From NCBI GenBank assembly GCA_963402885.1, contig OY727103.1:15836085-15900084 (forward strand): a stretch of 64,000 nt of DNA, given 5' to 3'. Every line of letters begins with the position of its first letter. Position 1 is the stretch's first letter. The position numbers were made by a program, and so were the translations under genes. A model generated the notes under the pieces. That model had not been told where the DNA came from. It worked only from the letters and a program-made list of their open reading frames with translations, and ran no database searches. Below are positions 50,770 through 61,939 of this stretch, piece by piece. Source of the DNA: Antedon bifida. Taxonomy: Eukaryota; Echinodermata; Crinoidea; Comatulida; Antedonidae.

Positions 50770-53036
50770 TGCCGATTAAGTTTTAAAAGTGCCTTACTGG
50801 CAGCTAAGTTTTAAAAGCGCCTTACTGGCAGCTAAGTTTTAAAAGCGCCTTACTGGAAGCTAAGTTTTAAAAGCCCCTTACGGGCAGCTAAGTTTTAAAA
50901 GCCCCTTACGGGCAGCTAAGTTTTAAAAGCCCCTTACAGGCAGCTAAGTTTTAAAAGCCCCTTATGGGCAGCTAAGTTTTAAAAGCACCTTACGGGCAGA
51001 TATGTTTTAAAAGCCCCTTACGGGCAGCTAAGTCTTAAAAGCCCCTTACAGGCAGCAAAGTTTTAAAAGCCCCTTACGGGCAGCTAAGTTTTAAAAGCCC
51101 CTTACGGGCAGCTAAGTTTTAAAAGCCCCTTACGGGCAGCTAAGTTTTAAAAGCCCCTTACGGGCAGCTAAGTTTTAAAAGCCCCTTACGGGCAGCTAAG
51201 TTTTAAAAGCCCCTTACGGGCAGCTAAGTTTTAAAAGCCCCTTACGGGCAGCTAAGTTTTAAAAGCCCCTTACGGGCAGCTAAGTTTTAAAAGCACCTTA
51301 CGGGCAGATATGTTTTAAAAGCACCTTACGGGCAGCTAAGTTTTAAAAGCCCCTTACGGGCAGCTAAGTTTTAAAAGCCCCTTACGGGCAGCTAAGTCTT
51401 AAAAGCCCCTTACGGGCAGCAAAGTTTTAAAAGCCCCTTACGGGCAGCTAAGTTTTAAAAGCCCCTTACGGGCAGCTAAGTTTTAAAAGCCCCTTACGGG
51501 CAGCTAAGTTTTAAAAGCCCCTTACGGGCAGCTAAGTTTTAAAAGCCCCTTACGGGCAGATAAGTTTTAAAAGCCCCTTACGGGCAGATAAGTTTTAAAA
51601 GCCTCTTACGGGCAGATAAGTTTTAAAAGCCCCTTACGAGCAGCTAAGTTTTAAAAGCCCCTTACGGGCAGCTAAGTTTTAAAAGCCCCTTACGGGCAGC
51701 TAAGTTTTAAAAGCCCCTTACGGGCAGCTAAGTTTTAAAAGCCCCTTACGGGCAGCTAAGTTTTAAAAGCCCCTTACGGGCAGCTAAGTTTTAAAAGCCC
51801 CTTACGGGCAGCTAAGTTTTAAAAGCCCCTTACGGGCAGCTAAGTTTTAAAAGCCCCTTACGGGCAGCTAAGTTTTAAAAGCCCCTTACGGGCAGCTAAG
51901 TTTTAAAAGCCTCTTACGGGCAGATAAGTTTTAAAAGCCTCTTACGGGCAGCTAAGTTTTAAAAGCCCCTTACGGGCAGATAAGTTTTAAAAGCTAATTA
52001 CGGGCAGCTAAGTTTTAAAAGCGTCTTACGGGCAGCTAAGTTTTAAAAGCCCCTTACGGGCAGCTAAGTTTTAAAAGCCCCTTACGGGCAGATAAGTTTT
52101 AAAAGCTAATTACGGGCAGCTAAGTTTTAAAAGCGTCTTACGGGCAGCTAAGATTTAAAAGCCCCTTACGGGCAGATAAGTTTTAAAAGCTAATTACGGG
52201 CAGCTAAGTTTTAAAAGCGTCTTACGGGCAGCTAAGATTTAAAAGCCCCTTACGGGCAGCTAAGTTTTAAAAGCCTCTTACGGGCAGATAAGTTTTAAAA
52301 GCCTCTTACGGGCAGCTAAGTTTTAAAAGCCCCTTACGGGCAGATAAGTTTTAAAAGCTAATTACGGGCAGCTAAGTTTTAAAAGCGTCTTACGGGCAGC
52401 TAAGTTTTAAAAGCCCCTTACGGGCAGCTAAGTTTTAAAAGCCCCTTACGGGCAGATAAGTTTTAAAAGCTAATTACGGGCAGCTAAGTTTTAAAAGCGT
52501 CTTACGGGCAGCTAAGATTTAAAAGCCCCTTACGGGCAGCTAAGTTTAAAAGCCCCCTACGGGCAGCTAAGATTTAAAAGCCCCTTACTGGCGACTAAGT
52601 TTAAAAGCCCCTTACGGGCAGCTAAGATTTAAAAGCCCCTTACGGGCAGCTAAGTTTTAAATTCACCAATAACTGGCGACTAAGTTTTAAATTCACCAAT
52701 AACTGGCGACTAGGGGCCCTTACAGACAGCTAAGGTTTAAAAGTCCTTTACGGGCAGCTAAGTTTTAAATTCACCAATAACTGGCGACTAGGGGCCCCTA
52801 AGTTTTAAAATCCCCTTACGGGCAGCTAAGGTTTGAAAGCCCTTTACGGGCGACTAAGTTTTAAAAGCCTCTTACGGGCAGCTAAGTTTAAATTCACCAC
52901 TTACGGGCAACCAAGTTTTAAAGCCCTCTTACGGGCAGCTAAGTTTTAAATTCACCACTCACTGGCGACTAAGTTTTAAAATCCCCTTACGGGCAGCTAA
53001 GTTTTAAAATCACCTTACGGGCAGCTAAGTTTTAAC
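50770..53036. repeat. 28-bp satellite, about 80 copies
   Basis: Head-to-tail copies of a 28-bp unit that begins TTTTAAAAGCCCC and ends TTACGGGCAGCTAAG. The central 51.0-51.9 kb is nearly homogeneous; both ends are degenerate (CTTACTGGCAG at the left, ATTCACCAATAACTGGCGAC variants at the right), as expected for unequal exchange. From 51.96 to 52.53 kb a three-unit (84-bp) higher-order pattern recurs with variants GCTAATTACGGGC, GCGTCTTACGGGC and GCCCCTTACGGGC. Each unit contains a GCCC/GGGC mini-hairpin and the palindrome TTTTAAAA. No frame is protein-like. Confidence 0.97.
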
Positions 53037-53624
53037 AAAATTCAATTTACAATGAATGTAGTTACCTTCAAATTATATTTCAAATAGTTATATTAATCAT
53101 TTTTTGTTGCAAATATAAAAATTTATATTTATTGTATTGCTTGTAATGTGTGAGATTGTGAATTATTGATATGCTAAATTATATGATTGTATTTAATTAA
53201 ATTGGTACCAAATCTTTGGGATAAATATATCAAGCACACTTTGAGAATAGTATCGTATAACTTTCTGCCTGCTTACTTAGCCAGATCGAAGAGGAATGTA
53301 TCACACAGAGTTTGTCTAACCACCAAAACTTTACAAATATTTTTACTGTACATGCACGCAAATGTCTTTTGAGTTATTCAATTATTTTAATTGGAAACAG
53401 AACAGAATAAAAACATACTGAAACCAGTTTATTAAGTTATTTAACTCCTGATTTGTCTAGTTTCAAACCCATACACTGATGATGGTGCCACCGCCACAAT
53501 GCCAACACCACAAAGGACTGTAAAGGACTCTCACAAGCATTTGGTCAAAATGTAGTTTACATAGAACATGAAACGTGTATCTAAAACTTTCATAGAAAAT
53601 CTTAAAGCAAACTCACCACTTAGC

Positions 53625-53735
53625 AGGAGCAACGAACACGACCCGAGGAAGCATCCACCGTGTAGCCGAGCGGGCTGATACACATCGGTGTAGTGGGGCA
53701 CACAGGGGGTGTACAGAGAGGTGCATTGTACAATG
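53625..53735 (-). repeat. Right arm of the inverted repeat pair, cysteine-rich frame
   Basis: Reverse-complement match to 49735-49840. Read on the minus strand, one frame gives PLCTPPVC, PTTPMC, GYTVDASSG and ends CSC-stop, a spacing reminiscent of small antistasin-type cysteine-rich domains. A GTGAGT donor-like site follows immediately. The left copy has lost several of the cysteines (GISPLSY, HNH). Domain resemblance is weak and could be accidental. Confidence 0.55.
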
Positions 53736-53967
53736 CTTAGAGTTAAGAAAAATCTGTAACTAAATACAATATAACTATAAATATATAATATAAAAATACA
53801 AAGTGAAGTGGAATTTAATTTTGACCTAATTTATAGAATTATGAAGATAAACAACATGAATTCACGTAAAAATTATATTTGAAATTTGCAAGGTTAAATT
53901 TGATTTGAATTTAAATCACAATTTACAATAAAACTAAAAATAATCAACCAAATTCCTAAAACTAGAG

Positions 53968-54180
53968 TTGCCAAAACTGTTTAAATAAGTTAGAGTTACC
54001 AAAATGTAATAAATAAATTAGAGTTGCCAAAATGTAATAAATAAATTAGAGTTGCCAAAATGTTATAAATAAATTAGAGTTGCCAAAATGTAATAAATAA
54101 ATTAGAGTTGCCAAAACTGTTTAAATAAATTAGAGTTACCAAAATGTAATAAATAAATTAGAGTTGCCAAAATGTAAAAA
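53968..54180. repeat. 28-bp minisatellite, about 7-8 copies
   Basis: Unit AAATTAGAGTTGCC plus AAAATGTAATAAAT, repeated with small changes (GTTACC, CTGTTTAAATAA variants). Confidence 0.93.
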
Positions 54181-54317
54181 ATGGTGAATATTTTAAAACC
54201 AAATGGCCATTTAAAAAAAATTATAATTTACTCAATTAAACAAATAGCCAAAACATTTGCCAATAGAGAAAAATAATTTTGAAAGTTTTCATTAAGATTA
54301 TTCCACTTCACTTAACA

Positions 54318-54445
54318 ATTACAATATTAAAATGACAATCAAATACATAAATGTTTGTTGATCTTGAAATTGGTGGTGAATCGAAGCTTCCTCCTCTAAG
54401 ATGCTCTTCGACAAGTAGTCTTCTTTGATTGGTCGAAGCACGTAC
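54318..54445 (-). CDS. Exon-like segment X4 (minus strand)
   Basis: Acceptor TTCTTTCAG at 54448-54446 is followed by a frame of about 40 open codons (YVLRPIKEDYLSKSILEEE...) ending TAA; a second frame is also open. The GC content and codon pattern stand out from the AT-rich surroundings. No homologue recognised; may belong with X1-X3 or be independent. Confidence 0.22.
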
Positions 54446-55099
54446 CTGAAAGAACATATATTAACACTGATAAGTAATCAAAAATAAAGTGTTCTTATGT
54501 TAATGTATGCTATCCAATCTCCACTGCTGAGCAAATAAACTTGGATATACATTATTAATATAAACATGGGTAAAGCTAAAAATCTATGTAAATTAGGCTA
54601 GTATCATGTCCATTTTTATAGAAACTATTTAGAATAAATTATAATTAATACAAAGATTGAATATTACAGACATACCATTTAAATATCTGTAAATGGTCCA
54701 TCACATTCTGTGGCTCCCCGTCAACGTCATTGGTAGGGGTGGTACCATTGTATTGTTATCATATATAAAGTGATCAACAAACATGGTTAAAAAACAATTT
54801 ATATCTACACAATTAAAATAGATTAAGGTACCGTACTCTCTCTTATTACGCAGAATTTATGCTTTGCAGTGAAATTTTACAGGACGTTTTTTAGAATAGA
54901 TATGTTATCGGAAAATAAAACATGAAGTTAAGACTATAGTAAATTTATAATGTAGAAAACCCATGGCCAAAAATCAATTTAAAAATGTTTGCAGGCATGG
55001 AAAATAACCATGCGTCTACCAATTGCGCAATCCAAATGAATACGCAAACGTAACATTTCTATTAAGAGGGTGATTACTAAATCCAAAATAAATGGCAGC

Positions 55100-56400
55100 T
55101 TATTCATGCAAGTATGGTACTAAGTTGTACAAAGAAAGAAAAAAAAACTCATCAGCAAAATTAGATTTTGAGTCAAATTTGTAAAGTATCACAGTTTATA
55201 TAATGAAATGTTTTGAATAAATTTAAATAGAAATATGATTTCTTTTTGATACCATATAAAACCGAGAATAGAAAATGTAAATAATAATGGTATCATGGAT
55301 TATTCTATCCCACAGAAGTTAATACATACTGAAGGGTAGGTACATTAAATTTGAATTTATATTTAAATAAATTAATAATTGCCAAAAGTATTTTCAAGAT
55401 TAACAAATTAGTAAACAAATTATAGTTATTTTGTTCATTGCTAATGAGTGTACACAATTTGAACTCTAAACATTGCACCAGAAGGACCAAAGCAAGAGTA
55501 AACAGAACCCCATTAGTAAACATCCTTTCCCTATTAGTATTAGTTAATTTTTAATACCATGTAAACCAAAATAGGAAACATTTAAAATAAAAACAATCAT
55601 GGTATCAAGGCTTCTATTAATATTAAATATTTCTGACATATACTGTGTACACATGGTATATATATAAAATAAATGATTTTTAAGATACCATTCAAAACGA
55701 ATATAGATTAAATTGCAAATAATGGTATTAGGTTTACCCTCAACATTTTCAGAATGAAATATATTCTGAGATGTCTTTTAAAATTAAATTTGAAGTTATT
55801 TCAAGAAATGTAAGCAAATATTGGAAAACAATTTTTTTTTTTTTTTTTTTTTAATTTTTAATAAAATTCCACTTGTTTTGATTAAATTCGCTAATGTGGG
55901 GTTCTGAATTACAATTGCACCCAAGAGAAAAAAAAAAGAACCTCAAAAAAGCAAAAAACAAAAATGTAAAATAAAAACTATCATGGTATCAGGGATTTCA
56001 CTTGACTTCCGAGACAAGTAAACCCCTGAGATTTTAAATTTTGAATTTTTTTGATAATACCATGAAAAAAAAAACAGAGGTGAAAAATTAAAAACAATCA
56101 TGGTATCAGGGAATACACTTGACATTCCGAGACAAGTGAGTCCAAATTTAATATAAAGTTAGATATAATTTTAGGAAATTTGAAAATAAATTTTGATTTC
56201 ATTTAAAAAAGATTTAAATTTTTGTTTTAAATTATTACAATTATTTTGTTCATTGCTTATGAGGATTTGCTAATACACCTTAGAAGAAAAAAGAACCTCA
56301 CCAGCAAAAACAAATTACAATAATTAAAATATTAATTATTAAATCACAATCATGATATCAGTACCCCTTCGGGTGTGGGTGATCAACTATAAATTGAATA
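55100..56400. repeat. Decayed tandem array with TACCAT ... ATGGTATC pairs
   Basis: Blocks opening with ATACCAT and closing with AACAATCATGGTATCA recur near 55248-55300, 55552-55605, 55683-55730, 55960-55990, 56056-56108 and 56345. Between them AGAAAAAAGAACCTCA.CAGCAAAAACAA and TTATTTTGTTCATTGCTAATGAG also recur. Unit length roughly 100-400 bp and irregular. Confidence 0.6.
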
Positions 56401-56535
56401 TAGAAATTGATTGCTTTTTAAGATTAAAGTTTGTATATATTAAGTTTTATTTATTTATAATTTATGATAGCTATGTGTTAAATAAAAATAATAAATACAA
56501 AATAGAAAAGTTGTCCATCTCCAATCTTGCGTAAC
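56400..56535 (-). ncRNA. Exon-like segment X3, possible terminal exon (minus strand)
   Basis: Starts after a very good acceptor (TTTTTCAG at 56538-56536) with GTTACGCAAGATTGGAGATG and soon contains AATAAATAAAA (minus strand near 56455), so it could be the 3'-terminal exon of a transcript containing X1 and X2. No long open frame; the end is not defined. Confidence 0.22.
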
Positions 56536-56714
56536 CTGAAAAACACAAAAAAAAACAACATTTAATTAATTTCAAATTTTGACTTAATGTTATGAATAAT
56601 GCAAGAATGATGGAATTAGGTAAAATATTTTGCTCCTATGGCCTCATTCTTTGAATGGGAAACACATATCAAAACAACATTATTTGAAAAGAGAAGAGAT
56701 GGTCAGAATTTACT

Positions 56715-56885
56715 CTAAGACGTGATTCCTCCCACCAAAGCTTGCTTCCCACTTGACGCAATGCAAGGACGACGTAGACGTAAAGCAAGCAGGTTGACCA
56801 ATCAAACGCAACTGTTCAAATAATCAATTGCTTTTGATTGGTCAAATCAATTTGCATTGCGTTACGTCCTTGTGTTGCGTCCTAG
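56715..56885. mobile_element. Palindromic element
   Basis: GACGCAATGCAAGGACGACG near the left pairs with CATTGCGTTACGTCCTTGTG at the right; central TTGACCAATCAAACG pairs with TTTTGATTGGTCAAAT. Fold-back structure, no coding frame. Confidence 0.6.
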
Positions 56886-56909
56886 AAAATGTTTTTTTTT
56901 TTTACATAC

Positions 56910-57255
56910 CTCCAGTTGTAAGTAGTAGTGGATGAAAGATAAGTAGCATCTGTTCATCGTAGTCCCGCTTTCTTCAGAACATCAAAGCGTCATCATCACT
57001 CATAACCTCTGCTCATCGTAGTCCCGCTTTCTTCAGAACATCAAAGCGTCTTCATCACTCATAACCTCTGCTCATCGTTGTCCCGCTTTCTTCAGAACAT
57101 CAAAGCGTCTTCATCACTCATAACCTCTGCTCATCGTAGTCCCGCTTTCTTCAGAACATCAAAGCATCTTCATCACTCATAGCCTCTGCTCATCGTAGTC
57201 CCGCTTTCTTCAGAACATCAAAGCGTCTTCATCACTCATTGTTGATTGCTTCACT
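56910..57255 (-). ncRNA. Exon-like segment X2 carrying a 59-bp minisatellite (minus strand)
   Basis: Minus-strand borders are strong: TTTTACAG at 57258-57256 and GGAG|GTATGT at 56909 down. Inside are five tandem copies of a 59-bp unit, each containing ATGAGTGATGAAGACGC, i.e. the same tiny frame MSDEDALMF followed by stop. Because 59 is not a multiple of three the copies fall in shifting frames, so most of the segment cannot be coding. Best read as a UTR or lncRNA exon, possibly downstream of X1. Confidence 0.3.
56951..57239. repeat. 59-bp minisatellite, 5 copies
   Basis: Unit starts TCATCGTAGTCCCGC and ends CATCACTCATAACCTCTGC. It fills most of exon-like segment X2. Confidence 0.95.
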
Positions 57256-57949
57256 CTGTAAAATGAAATGAATATATTAGTAGAATCAACCTCAATTCAC
57301 AGTCTAAATGTAGAAGCTTAACAAGATCCAATAAACTTCATACAGTACAGCTATTAATTACTGCTCCGTTCCCACACATAACCCTTTCGTAGTCTACACA
57401 TTGGCCATTGTTTTTTGATCGCAATCCCACACACTCCCACATACTGTAAGGTATTTAATTTTTTTATCACGATCCTACGGGAAAGTATTGTTTTTTGATC
57501 GCGATACTATGAGCAGGGTAATTGTCCGGATATGTACGAGAGGTTTTGTTTTGCTGTGCCTCTGATAACAAGGGTGTTAATACACCATTGTTACTAGTTA
57601 TTAAAAGACAGGACCTGGCGATTGTTTATATTAAATATTAATAAATTTCGTCGTGGGAGTATCTCTAGAAAACTTGATTTAAATCAATATATTTCATGTT
57701 AAAATATGACAAAATAATTTGATATGTTGCGTAAATAGTAATTCTAAATAGGGTCCTATACAAACGAATCAGCCAAAACCGCTAATAATACATTGGTTGA
57801 ATAAAATTGAAAGACCCATGACCCACATTATAGAGGGCACCGAATGGAGCGATGTCTGCGCGATTCAGCCTAGTAGATTCCTTATTTAGAAGGGAATGTT
57901 TATGGCCGACATCTGCCGTGAACAACAATGTCAATTAGTTTTACATTCA

Positions 57950-58243
57950 TCTGAATGATGGATGAAACTAAGCCAGACTGTCTAAAGCACCTTTGATTAG
58001 TCCCATAATTGACCATGGGCTTCTCTCGTCCAGTGCCCAGATCAGAGGAAAGGCATGGGCCAATACGTCTGAGGCAGATACTAGATGCAGGGGCTGCCAT
58101 AAGAGTCAGCAGTGCTGATTTCAATGGGACCCCAGCTCCATATACAGCACCCGATATTCCCAGATGGTCTCCCATCCAAGCGCTAACCAGGCCCAACATT
58201 GCTTAACTTCGGTGATCTGACAAGGACCGGTGTTCCAACGTGG
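57950..58243 (-). mobile_element. 5S-rRNA-derived SINE (SINE3 type)
   Basis: Bases 58243-58143 on the minus strand read as 5S rRNA with few changes: GATCACCGAAGTTAAGCAA, GGGCCTGGTTAG, TTGGATGGGAGACC, CTGGGAATATCGGGTGCTGT, so the internal pol III promoter (box A, intermediate element, box C) is recognisable. It then runs into non-ribosomal body sequence (GGCAGCCCCTGCATCTAGTA...). The 5' end of the 5S part is cut by the MITE at 58244. Confidence 0.82.
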
Positions 58244-58366
58244 TAAAGCTTTGTCTACACTATCAAACTTGCCCATATATGGACATGATGATGTCGTATC
58301 ACTACCATATTTAGGCACATCACACTTTTTTTATCAAACTAGTTTGATAGTGTAGACGGAGCTTAA
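58244..58366. mobile_element. MITE family C copy abutting the 5S-derived SINE
   Basis: TAAAGCTTTGTCTACACTAT to TTGATAGTGTAGACGGAGC then TTAA. Starts exactly where the 5S-like sequence stops. Confidence 0.88.
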
Positions 58367-58449
58367 TATAGTAGGTAGATTCAGACAACCGTCCCTCTCT
58401 TTTTATGTAAAAGAAGTACAGTAAAGCTTTTATTTAAGCACTAACTTAC

Positions 58450-58629
58450 CTTGTTTTGTTTGTGTTACGACACGATGGTGGTCACCATCCTACATTTGCT
58501 ACCATGTCCACTCATCACAAGGTGTTGTGGTGACAGCCTAGCTGCCTCTCCTACTAAGTCACAATCTTGTTGCATATTCCCATGTCCACTCATCACATGG
58601 TGTTGTTCTTCAAGACTGGCAAAATACCA
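58450..58629 (-). CDS. Exon-like segment X1 (minus strand)
   Basis: Flanked on the minus strand by TTACAG at its start (58632-58630) and AAG|GTAAGT at its end (58449 down). The 180-nt segment is open for 54 codons in one frame (WYFASLEEQHHVMSGHGN...) and then has TAA six codons before the donor, so it is either non-coding or holds the end of a CDS. It contains an internal duplication giving HHVMSGHG and HLVMSGHG. No homologue recognised. Confidence 0.3.
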
Positions 58630-59331
58630 CTGTAAGTAATTCCTGCAAGATTACAAAATAATTGAAACAATATATTATTTATATCAAGAAAAATAGATTA
58701 TTTGGTCACAGTGTTATACAACCAAACATTTAATTTAAATTGTCTATTGGCACAGTCAGATGTGTGTGTAAATTAATATTTGAAGTTGTTTTTAAAAAGT
58801 GAATCATTTTTCAATTACAAGAATTTAGTTTTCAATTAAAATGTATCATAATGGGGTAGCCAGCAGGGTGTGAAACGTACTCCCCTGCCCAATCACTCTT
58901 ATTGGGGGATATTATACTTCCATCCAATGAGAAGTGTGGTGATAGAAAGACAAGAGGGGGAGGGAGCAAGATGGACATTGAGCTCCCAAGTATTGTTAAA
59001 CATTTCCCTTTTTCTTGGGCCATTTTTATGTTTAATAATTAATAATATTATGTTCTAATATAATTGGTTTTAAATTACTGTATTGGCCATAATCAAACAC
59101 AATTTATTTTTTTTAAAGTGTAAGTATTTTTAATCGCCTAAATATAGCCAAATTTATATACTCAGACATAGCGCACATTATCTAATTATCAACAACTATT
59201 TTTCAAACATGAAATGATAACAAATTCATAGACAACTCTTGTACAGTATATTGAATTTGAATATTGATATGGCAAATAATGACTATATCTAAGATGCCTA
59301 CATAAATCATAAGTACTAACTCACTTTGCAA

Positions 59332-59490
59332 GAAAAAAGAACAAGGGGTGAAAGAATTAAAGGTAACACCAAGGATGAAATGGTGAAAAAAGAACAAGGG
59401 GTGAAAGAATTAAAGGTAACACCAAGGATGAAATGGTGAAAAAAGAACAAGGGGTGAAAGAATTAAAGGTAACACCAAGGATAAAATGGT
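59332..59490. repeat. 53-bp minisatellite, 3 copies
   Basis: Unit GAAAAAAGAACAAGGGGTGA through ACACCAAGGATGAAATGGT, three nearly identical copies. Confidence 0.95.
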
Positions 59491-59641
59491 GAGCAACTGG
59501 TACAACTATGTTGAACAAGGTTTTGATAAACTACCTACGGACGAATATGGATAAGCTAAGAAGTACTTTTAAATAGGGAAATTCCTAGTCAATGATCTAT
59601 AATGAATTTGATCCCAGTACCTAAAAGGGGAGATCTAAGCC

Positions 59642-60036
59642 TTAAGGCCCATTTACACAAGGATGATAACGATCAACTGTAAATATATGAGCATGCATTT
59701 GTCTTCTTACAAAGGTTTTTGTTCTACAACTATAGGATAATCATTTATGCTGTCTTTGATAAAAATACTATAATTATAAAACCCAATCAAATGATGTCAT
59801 GATTAATAAAAAGAATAAAATCGTTGTATTGTCATGATATTATTGCTCTTATCAATCATAACGTCATTTGATTGGATGTGTGAAAATATTATTTTCATCA
59901 AAGGCAGCATACTGTAGATGGTTATCGTATAGTTATAAGATGAAAACTTGTCATATTTCTTTTGCTTTATGTATAAAATATGCATATTTATCTATTTATC
60001 ATCGATCGTTATCATCCTAGTGTAAATGGGCATTTA
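59642..60036. mobile_element. TIR element with 30-bp ends, related to family D
   Basis: TTAA then GGCCCATTTACACAAGGATG; right end CATCCTAGTGTAAATGGGC. The arms pair for about 30 bp including GATAACGATC; inner parts (TCAAATGATGTCATGATTAA / TCATAACGTCATTTGATTGG) also pair. Confidence 0.82.
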
Positions 60037-60039
60037 CTA

Positions 60040-61650
60040 AATTATAAAGGAATAAGCCTTAGCTCAATTAGTATAAGAATGATCATCAACTGTATTAGAC
60101 CTTGATGACAAACTTGAACCCAACCAATGTGAAAAGAGATCTACAACAAAACAACTAACTTTAAATAGATTAGTGGAAGGAATTCATGAGAAGAGCCTTT
60201 CTGCCGTGATCACATTTTTCACGCTAGTCGTTCGTCAATGGAAATTTGGCAATCGATTTGGTGAAAGAAGGCCAAATTGGCAACTGTATTTTGCCTCTGA
60301 TGGACAACAAAAACATGTTTAAATGCTCTACTTATATTAGTGGACAATTCCATCAATAATGTAATCTAGTAAGCCCTGTGAATCAGTCACATGATAAACA
60401 GAACAGGTAACTTTTTGCAATTTGGGCGAAAAAAAGTCATGCTAGCGTGAGCCTTGAAGTCGTCTATACAGACTATGCTAATGCTAGCCATCCGCAAATG
60501 GCGATTGGAGAAAATAATTTTTCGCCAGCCTAAGTGATCGTAATGTAGAGATATTACATTACTTGGCTATCAACACTCGAGTAAATTAAAACGAGATTTC
60601 CATTCGAAGGCTTACAGTGTACAAGCAAGTAGATGGAAGTTAACTGTAACTGAGGAGAATTATTTACAAACAACCTGTGCATGTGTATAGCTGCTGATTC
60701 CGCGAACATCGTGCAATAACAAATATACTGCATGCATGATGAACATTCTGACAATGAGCGTACGTTTGTTATGGTTTGACTCTTTCTACAGCGAACGTCT
60801 TGCCGCGCAGACGGACCGTTACAAGTACTCGTTCTACCCAGCTGGGGTAAGGCATTATAACAAAAATTTGTTAGATAGTTCTTTTTTCCCCCTTGTATTT
60901 ATTTTAGGCAAGCCAAGATAATTTATGAGCACTGTAATTTCCATTTATATTGGACAATAAATGAATCTGTATCTGTATAGTGTTGATGTTTTTGTGAAAA
61001 TCGAAAACATTCAACATGTGAGTGAATAAGAAGCAAATAAAACACACAAACAAAACCATTTATTATTTTATATTTTTTGATGAAAAACTTGATCCAGGCA
61101 GGCTGTGCATGCTGATAGAGGCCTGACACTGATCACACATGACTCAGCTGTGGCGACGCTGGTGAGGCTGCCTAGCATTTTTGCATGCGGTAATGTTTTA
61201 TTTGTATTTGAATCACAAATTTTGAATGAATTAAGATAAAAACAAGACACAAGACAACAACCTACACATTTATTTGATGTATTTACTGAAAAATTTAGCC
61301 ATTCTCATGGTCTTTAAAAATTTGCTAAAGAATTTACAATTTTTTGTCAATTTTACGAAAGCAAACTTGACCTTAGCGTGAGTGTAGACAGATCGAAATT
61401 GAAAAAAAAATTGCGTCTTAATACAATTAACTTCAATATTAGGCTATATTATTAACTCAATAAATATTATATTATATTTTTTTCCCTTTTCAATTCCTTT
61501 ATCCCTGCCTACCTACGTTACCCCTAAAAAAAAACAATCACTTGGGCCCAGTGCACCTTGCCAGGAGCTACCGCCTTTTCGCACCTACACTGACACCAAC
61601 GGGACGGGCTGACTAGTTATAATTATAAAAGTTATAATGATTAGTTCGCT
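60040..61650. other. Repeat-rich interval without recognised gene
   Basis: Besides the RT fragment (60736), contains CACGCTAGTCGTTCGTCAAT at 60217 and GCTAGCGTGAGCC / ATTTTTCGCCAGCCTAAGTG near 60440-60535 that look like ends of a transposable element. The minus strand at 61186-61072 has a GC-rich frame (MLGSLTSVATAESCVISVRP...) with no recognised family. Confidence 0.35.
60736..60985 (+). mobile_element. Non-LTR reverse transcriptase fragment with 3' tail
   Basis: The frame at 60790-60870 reads ERLAAQTDRYKYSFYPAGVR, matching the recurring C-terminal motif of invertebrate LINE ORF2 proteins (RTDRYKYSFFP...). It is followed by a short 3' UTR with GACAATAAATGAATCTGTAT, a LINE-like end. Strongly 5' truncated and no longer coding. 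Confidence 0.6.
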
Positions 61651-61939
61651 ACCAAAGCTATACAGCCTAGGCCTAGTAGTAGTAGGCTAGAGAGGCTTCG
61701 CCTGAGTGAGTCTAATAAAAGACAATCTAAAACCCACAATAATCCCCGTAAAACCTTCAAATAATTGAGATAATTACCACAATGATATGGTATTAGTAGT
61801 TATAAGTATATTTGTCAATATAGCTATTTCTTTGTTACAAAAATGCCAGTTTTCAGAAGAAAATAACACAGCATAACTTACCATTTTGACAGAACACACG
61901 TGATCAATGTTGCAAACAACACACACGTCCACATGGTGT

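Noticed and set aside
50770..53036. CRISPR-like array of 28-bp repeats
   Set aside because: Repeats are directly contiguous with no unique spacers, and the genome is clearly eukaryotic; it is a satellite.
57900..58199. 99-codon minus-strand open frame
   Set aside because: Reads through the 5S-rRNA-derived SINE; not a protein gene.
61072..61186. Minus-strand frame MLGSLTSVATAESCVIS as an exon
   Set aside because: GC-rich and open but without acceptor, donor or homologue; mentioned only in the interval description.
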